From Brachyspira hampsonii (GTDB taxonomy: Bacteria; Spirochaetota; Brachyspiria; Brachyspirales; Brachyspiraceae): a stretch of DNA of 34,688 nt. Position 1 is the first letter of the stretch. The number at the start of each line of letters is the position of its first letter. The translations under genes and the position numbers were made by a program. Below the pieces are notes generated by a model. The model was not told the DNA's origin, made no database searches, and saw only the letters and a list, made by a program, of their open reading frames with translations. Shown piece by piece: positions 30,872-34,688 of this stretch. The stretch lies in NCBI RefSeq assembly GCF_001746205.1, contig NZ_MDCO01000015.1, positions 75,929 through 110,616 on the forward strand, written 5' to 3'.

Positions 30872-31330
30872 ATGTCTGAAAAAAATAAAGTAACTCTTAC
30901 AGGGTTTGATGAGTTCAGGAAAACTTTAGAAGAGTTAGGAATTGATTTTAAGAATGAAGTAAAAAAAGCCTCATTAAAAGAAGCTAGAAGAATAGCAAAA
31001 GAAGCTAATGCAAAAGCAAAAAGCAGAGGCTGGACTTTTGATAAATATTTTACTGTAAAAGAAACAAGAATAAACAAAAAGAGTAATACTGAAAGCAATG
31101 TGAAGATTACTACAATTAGCGGAAAAAGAGGCACAGCACCTGAGAAAAATAAAATAAAATGGTATAAAGAGCAAGGCGATAGGTATTATGCTTTTTTTAA
31201 TGAATATGGAAATAAATATAAAAATGAAGTGCCTTTGTTAATACCTCTATTTGAATCAAACAGAGAGAATATAGAAGAGGCAGTCAAAAGTGCTTTGAAT
31301 ATAGTAATACAAAAAGCTAATAATAAATAG
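30872..31330 (+). CDS. HK97 gp10-like tail-component protein
   Basis: The 152-residue protein matches the HK97 gp10 family: TLTGFDEFRKTLEELG at the start, a helix with ARRIAKEANAKAKSR, then YFTVKETRINKKSN and the AFFNEYGNK segment, ending in an amphipathic helix. These proteins take part in joining head and tail. It starts two bases after the connector stop and is followed by the tail-completion gene 11 bases on, the normal order for such phages. Full length and apparently intact. Confidence 0.72.
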   Translation: MSEKNKVTLTGFDEFRKTLEELGIDFKNEVKKASLKEARRIAKEANAKAKSRGWTFDKYFTVKETRINKKSNTESNVKITTISGKRGTAPEKNKIKWYKEQGDRYYAFFNEYGNKYKNEVPLLIPLFESNRENIEEAVKSALNIVIQKANNK

Positions 31331-31341
31331 AGTTTATAAAT

Positions 31342-31561
31342 ATGCATAGAGTAATTTATCAATTATTAAAAAGTCTTACTCAAGAAGATAAAAAAACGGC
31401 AGGTGTTTATTTGGATTTTGTTGAGGACAGCAATGTAGATAATGATAAAAGCTATATAGTTTATTCTCTTCAAAGTTCAAATCCTAAATATGAGTTTGAA
31501 TATTCAAGAGATATTTATCAAGTTAGTGTTTATTCTACAAGTTTAGAACATGCATTAACTC
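31342..31561 (+). pseudogene. Tail-completion (gp17/DUF3168-like) gene, 5' part
   Basis: The first 73 residues (MHRVIYQLLKSLTQEDKKTA, then FEYSRDIYQVSVYSTS) fit small tail-terminator proteins that follow gp10 in siphophages. After EHALT at 31561 the sequence switches to the reverse complement of the downstream genes, so the last 21 codons of the frame are spurious. The remaining C-terminal part is found on the minus strand at 31659-31810. Confidence 0.65.
31379..31561 (+). repeat. Left arm of a 183-bp inverted repeat
   Basis: These 183 bases recur as the reverse complement at 31811-31993. Both encode the same tail-completion segment, starting at QEDKKTAGVY and ending at LEHALT. I see no mismatch on reading. 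Confidence 0.85.
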
Positions 31562-31624
31562 CTATCAAAACTTTGGCACTTCCGTATCTTATTGTTTTTT
31601 TTCTTGCACACTTGTTTGACTCAT
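31562..31624 (-). pseudogene. Start of a tail-tube-like gene, cut at the join
   Basis: After an AAGGAG site on the minus strand, an ATG at 31624 opens MSQTSVQEKK. A run of eight A then puts it out of frame; one more A would continue with TIRYGSAKVLIG, which looks like a tail-tube protein start. The gene ends at 31562 where the inverted join occurs. Its place after the tail-completion gene is the normal phage order. Confidence 0.5.
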
Positions 31625-31658
31625 AATATCTCCTTATTGTTATTATGCTAGCTTTATA

Positions 31659-31993
31659 TTAATATTTATATAATATTTCTATTATTGTCATTGTCTGATA
31701 TGCATTGTCTATACGAAAATGGCTTTCATTGCTTATATCACAGCCGCATATCTCAATATTATCTATCTTTTTTTTCAAACTATTAAAATACTTACCTATT
31801 TTTTTCTGAAGAGTTAATGCATGTTCTAAACTTGTAGAATAAACACTAACTTGATAAATATCTCTTGAATATTCAAACTCATATTTAGGATTTGAACTTT
31901 GAAGAGAATAAACTATATAGCTTTTATCATTATCTACATTGCTGTCCTCAACAAAATCCAAATAAACACCTGCCGTTTTTTTATCTTCTTGAG
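31659..31993 (-). pseudogene. Tail-completion gene, inverted copy with the true C-terminus
   Basis: On the minus strand, 31993 to 31659 encodes the shared segment from QEDKKTAGVY to LEHALT, followed by the natural C-terminus (LQKKIGKYFNSLKKKIDNIE, then RIDNAYQTMTIIEILYKY) and a stop. Its own first codons are replaced by tail-protein sequence at about 31994. Combining the plus copy N-terminus with this C-terminus gives a protein of about 125 residues. Confidence 0.7.
31811..31993 (-). repeat. Right arm of the 183-bp inverted repeat
   Basis: Reverse complement of 31379-31561; the spacer between arms is 249 bases and contains the natural downstream sequence of the same gene, in minus orientation. 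Confidence 0.85.
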
Positions 31994-32458
31994 AATAATA
32001 ACCCTTCTGTATTTCAAAATATAGCAAAATATTCATCAGTTGAAGATTATAATAGAGTTTTAAATAATGTAAGTTTTACAGGTGCATCCAGCTGGGACGA
32101 TTTATTATTAAAATGGCTTGAAGGAATAAAAAATAATGAAGTTGCAGGAGTTGAGCTGTATATTCAGCAGGGAGGATATGCTGTATCATTATTTCCAGGT
32201 GCCGCAGTGGCTTATAATGGAAGTATTCAGACATCTGGAAATTTAGTAACAAAAGATTTTTCTGATGGAGTACAAATAGCTTTGAATAAAGACACTTATG
32301 TAGGTAATAATCCTTCTTATATAAATATTGATATTCCTCAGTCATATTCAGCACAAGCATCCAAAATGTATAAAACAGTTAGTAAAGATGATAAGTCTTA
32401 TACACCTAAATACAGACATGTATTATTTGATAAAGACGGAAATATTAAGGAATATTAA
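31994..32458 (+). pseudogene. C-terminal fragment of a phage tail/fibre protein
   Basis: About 154 residues are open from the join at 31994 to a TAA at 32458, without a start: NPSVFQNIAKYSSVEDYNRV, SSWDDLLLKWLEGIK, then a beta-rich segment with QQGGYAVSLFPGAAVAYNGS. The end (PKYRHVLFDKDGNIKEY) looks natural. The type is that of short tail or baseplate proteins. The N-terminal part is missing. Confidence 0.5.
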
Positions 32459-32479
32459 ATTAAATAGGAGAATATATTT

Positions 32480-32845
32480 ATGAAAAAAATACTTTTTATA
32501 ATTAGCATTTTAATTTTATCTATTATTTCTTGTAATAGGAATAATGTTACAAACCCTATAGAATCAAGCGGAGGATTAATATATCCAGACGGAAATATGG
32601 AAAAAAGAACTTATTATGCTTACTATAGAATGCAAGAAAATAAACCTTATAATTTTTATAAAGTAGCAGAGTATGATAAATTGATTGTATATGTTATGGA
32701 GGGCAGCGGATATAATCAGGAAAGTCTGGATTATATAGCGAATGTATTTAATAATAATTATGCTGAAGAAGTAAGAATATATGGAGAACATACAGATGTT
32801 GATAAGAATATAATAAAGAACTTGGGTGGGTGCTTTAATTTCTAA
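32480..32845 (+). CDS. Lipoprotein, possibly a truncated M30 (hyicolysin-like) peptidase
   Basis: The 121-residue product has a lipoprotein signal (hydrophobic residues 5-17, Cys18 in LSIISC). The rest (YKVAEYDKLIVYVMEGS, then YNQESLDYIANVFNNNYAEE and IYGEHTDVDKN) recalls the N-terminal part of M30-type metallopeptidases, in which a much longer catalytic region follows. Here the frame ends shortly after VDKN with an unrelated tail, so it is probably truncated. A TAGGAG site precedes the ATG. Confidence 0.45.
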   Translation: MKKILFIISILILSIISCNRNNVTNPIESSGGLIYPDGNMEKRTYYAYYRMQENKPYNFYKVAEYDKLIVYVMEGSGYNQESLDYIANVFNNNYAEEVRIYGEHTDVDKNIIKNLGGCFNF

Positions 32846-32999
32846 TTAAACTATAAATATAATTAAAATTAGAATTTCAAAATAAAGTTATAGAAATAAA
32901 AGGGTGGGGTATGTAAATAAAATTTTAAAATATAAAAAATTATTTATGCTATAATTTATATAATGGTGATCTTCATTATATTGAGATTTAAATGTAATT

Positions 33000-33135
33000 T
33001 TTTAAAAAGAATAAGGATAAATCTAAATTAGAAAAATCTTTGTTGAAAGATTATGAGAAAGCTTTGTAATTAGATCCTAATAATAATGCTGTTATAGAAT
33101 ATATAAAGAAAATTGAAGATAACTATATTTTATAA
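33000..33135 (+). pseudogene. TPR-protein remnant
   Basis: Within the otherwise gene-free stretch 32846-33187, a frame reads DYEKAL, stop, LDPNNNAVIEYIKKIEDNY, stop. This is the end of a tetratricopeptide repeat, with TAA (33067-33069) where GAA would give ALELDPNN. The rest of the stretch is A/T-rich, with a run GGGTGGGG near 32902 and an imperfect inverted repeat near 32838-32876. Confidence 0.5.
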
Positions 33136-33187
33136 TATATTGTTTTTTTTATTGATATTAAATATAATTATTTCAGAGGTATATATT

Positions 33188-33388
33188 ATGGTTTTTAAAG
33201 TTATTGTTCATCAAGATGAAGATGGTTTCTGGGCAGAAGTTCCATCTATAAAAGGTTGTTTTACTCAAGCTAATACTATGGAAGAATTAGAATTCAATAT
33301 TAAAGAAGCTATTGAGGGATGTCTTTCAGTTGATATTGAAGAATATAATAAAGATAATATTATAAAAACTATTGATGTAGTATTATGA
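33188..33388 (+). CDS. hicB: HicB-type antitoxin
   Basis: From the ATG at 33188 (AGAGG nearby at 33175), 66 residues form the HicB N-terminal fold: VFKVIVHQDEDGFWAEVPSI then KGCFTQANTMEELEFNIKEA. This degraded RNase H-like domain binds and blocks HicA. A C-terminal DNA-binding part is not obvious, as in other short HicB proteins. The longer frame starting at 33113 includes non-coding sequence. The stop overlaps the hicA start (ATGA), so the two are translated together. Confidence 0.85.
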   Translation: MVFKVIVHQDEDGFWAEVPSIKGCFTQANTMEELEFNIKEAIEGCLSVDIEEYNKDNIIKTIDVVL

Positions 33389-33591
33389 AAACCATAAGCG
33401 GTAAAAAATTTTGTAAATTATTAGAAAGTCATGGTTGGCTTCTTGCTAGAATAAATGGAAGTCATTATATTTATGTAAAGTCAGGAAGTGATTTGAGAAT
33501 ATCGGTGCCAGTGCATAAAAATGATGATCTAAAGATAGGACTTTTGAAAAAATTATTAAAGATTACTGATATATCGGAAGATGAATTATAA
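33385..33591 (+). CDS. hicA: HicA-type mRNA interferase toxin
   Basis: The 68-residue protein is typical HicA: ISGKKFCKLLESHGWLLARI then NGSHYIYVK, with the catalytic His in GSH, followed by SVPVHKNDDLKIGLLKKLL. HicA cleaves mRNA when not bound by HicB. The order antitoxin-toxin with a four-base overlap is one of the two known arrangements. Both genes look intact, unlike most neighbours, so the module may be active. Confidence 0.88.
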   Translation: MKTISGKKFCKLLESHGWLLARINGSHYIYVKSGSDLRISVPVHKNDDLKIGLLKKLLKITDISEDEL

Positions 33592-33660
33592 TAACTTTAT
33601 TCTAATTCCCGCCCATTTTGTTTTATGGCTTTCTTTGTTATTATTGTTCTATTATTCTTT

Positions 33661-34680
33661 TTAGTCTCTTCTGTTTTCCTCTGCCTCTGCTTTTTTTAGT
33701 AAAGCTAAATAATCTTCATAAGTTTTTGTTTTATCTTTAGTAGACGCAGATAAATTATTATTCGCTTCTATTTCTTTATCTGTTATACTAATGCCGTCTA
33801 TTGAAAGAGCTTTTCTTTCTCTAATATTTGTATTTAATCTAGTAATCTCAGCATTTAATGCATCCTGCTGAGACTTCCATTTCTCTACTTCTTTTCTAGC
33901 TTCTTCTAATAACTCTGGACGAACTGCACCTGCCGCATCTAATGAATTTAAATCCTGATATATTCCTTTATCAAAATATTCTTGTGCCTTCTTATATTCT
34001 TCTGTTACTTTTTTATAATTTTCAGCTGCTATAGCTAGTTTTTCAGCTTCCTCTGAAGTCATGAAATCTTCATCTTTAGCTTTTCTAGCATCTATAACAC
34101 TGTAAGCATCAAGCATTTTGGTTTTTAAGTTTGGAAATAATGAAGTAAGTTCTTCTGTTAATTCATTTAATCTTTTTGTTTCCTCTGCATCAAGATTTTT
34201 TGCTTTTGCTAAATTGTTATATTCTCTAAATAGTAAAGCTATATTATCAGCTTCTCTATTTAATCCCATCAAATCAGATGTATCTGTAGTAGAATTATCA
34301 TAAAGTTCTTTTTTTAATTTTCTTATTTCTTGCCCTGTCTTATAAGCATTTACTGCCAATGCTGCAAGACCTGCACTAACTGCTGTAACAATTCCAATAG
34401 GAGTAGCAACCATTACTGTATTTAATGCTTTCCAAGCTGTACTTAATCCTTGAATAGAGCTTGCGGCTGTCTTTAATGTAGATACCGCATTTTTAAAATC
34501 TTTTATAGTTTTCTTAGCTTCTGTTATTCCTTTTGAAAGTCCCACTATAGCTTTTAAAGCAGGACCGAAACCTGCTGCTAAAGAAACAAATCCTACACTT
34601 GCTGCCTGCAAAGGTGCTGGTAAGTCGCTGAATGTTTTTATTAAAGATAAAATAGTACATCTTACAAGTTTAATCGTATA
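33661..34680 (-). pseudogene. Phage tail tape-measure protein, central fragment
   Basis: The frame is open on the minus strand from about 34683 to a stop at 33661. It starts with a segment reading KTFSDLPAPLQAASVGFVSL then a Gly/Ala-rich hydrophobic region (IGIVTAVSAGLAALAVNAYK), typical of the membrane-active part of tape-measure proteins. Long charged helices follow to KTYEDYLALLKKAEAEE. The apparent TTG start at 34611 is inside the protein. The N-terminal part is missing; another piece of the family lies at 124-408. A frameshift near 33670 would extend the product towards 33600, which leaves its true end uncertain. Confidence 0.65.
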
Positions 34681-34688
34681 AAATTAGC

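Noticed and set aside
21759-34688. The Brachyspira gene-transfer agent VSH-1
   Set aside because: The structural genes seen (HK97-type capsid, terminase, gp10, tape measure, integrase) fit an ordinary siphophage; nothing specific to VSH-1 was recognised.
1-34688. CRISPR arrays and tRNA or rRNA genes
   Set aside because: No regularly spaced direct repeats and no tRNA-type T-loop/acceptor patterns were found on reading; the only GGTxxxAATCC match is in the riboswitch.

Overview
The window is a low-GC, AT-rich bacterial contig. Its gene content fits an intestinal spirochaete of the Brachyspira type: a vitamin B12-linked propanediol/glycerol microcompartment locus, spirochaete-like lipoprotein signals, very A/T-rich genes and a Siphoviridae-like prophage. 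The genus is inferred from style and gene content, not from a search. About 640 bases at 28.7-29.35 kb are unmistakably ruminant DNA: the 3' end of a BovB LINE followed by a Bov-tA-type SINE. The sample is therefore probably bovine and the contig is chimeric in its right part.

Layout. (1) 1-1000: short fragments of phage tape measure, ankyrin repeats and a small phage-like gene. (2) 1119-4554: an ExbB-like proton channel, then btuFCD, an ABC importer of the cobalamin/siderophore family with its own sigma70 promoter. (3) 4555-5129: a cobalamin riboswitch with its own promoter, a possible weak terminator, then a separate promoter for the next operon. (4) 5130-13470: a pdu-type operon (pduB-C-D-E-G-H, a lone PduO-C/GlcG domain, pduP, a BMC shell protein with a long charged tail, and the first codons of a pduA/J-like shell gene). 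It breaks off abruptly at about 13470. (5) 13470-21527: a truncated Rpn-type nuclease, then minus-strand housekeeping genes rnr, tyrA, a NYN-domain protein and an SbcC/SbcD-like pair. (6) 21759-34688: phage and mobile material in alternating orientation, much of it truncated: two DNA methyltransferases, a glycine-rich fibre, membrane proteins, a tail fibre, an integrase-terminase fusion, cattle repeats, a transposase remnant, a capsid gene with two frameshifts and a stop, connector and tail genes, an inverted duplication, a hicBA toxin-antitoxin pair and a tape-measure fragment.

How the genes work together. BtuFCD, possibly energised at the outer membrane through ExbB, would bring in B12. The riboswitch senses the cofactor. 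The B12-dependent diol/glycerol dehydratase (PduCDE) with its reactivase (PduGH) makes an aldehyde inside a protein shell, and PduP converts it to acyl-CoA. The adenosyltransferase, phosphotransacylase (pduL) and alcohol dehydrogenase expected in such loci are not visible, probably because the operon is cut at 13470.

The most interesting intact biology is the btu-riboswitch-pdu interval. The riboswitch promoter starts transcription almost exactly at the base of the aptamer, and a consensus promoter for pdu lies beyond it. The riboswitch may therefore act as a separate small RNA rather than as the pdu leader. The right third should be read as a mosaic in which assembly or amplification artefact has to be excluded before any biology is claimed.
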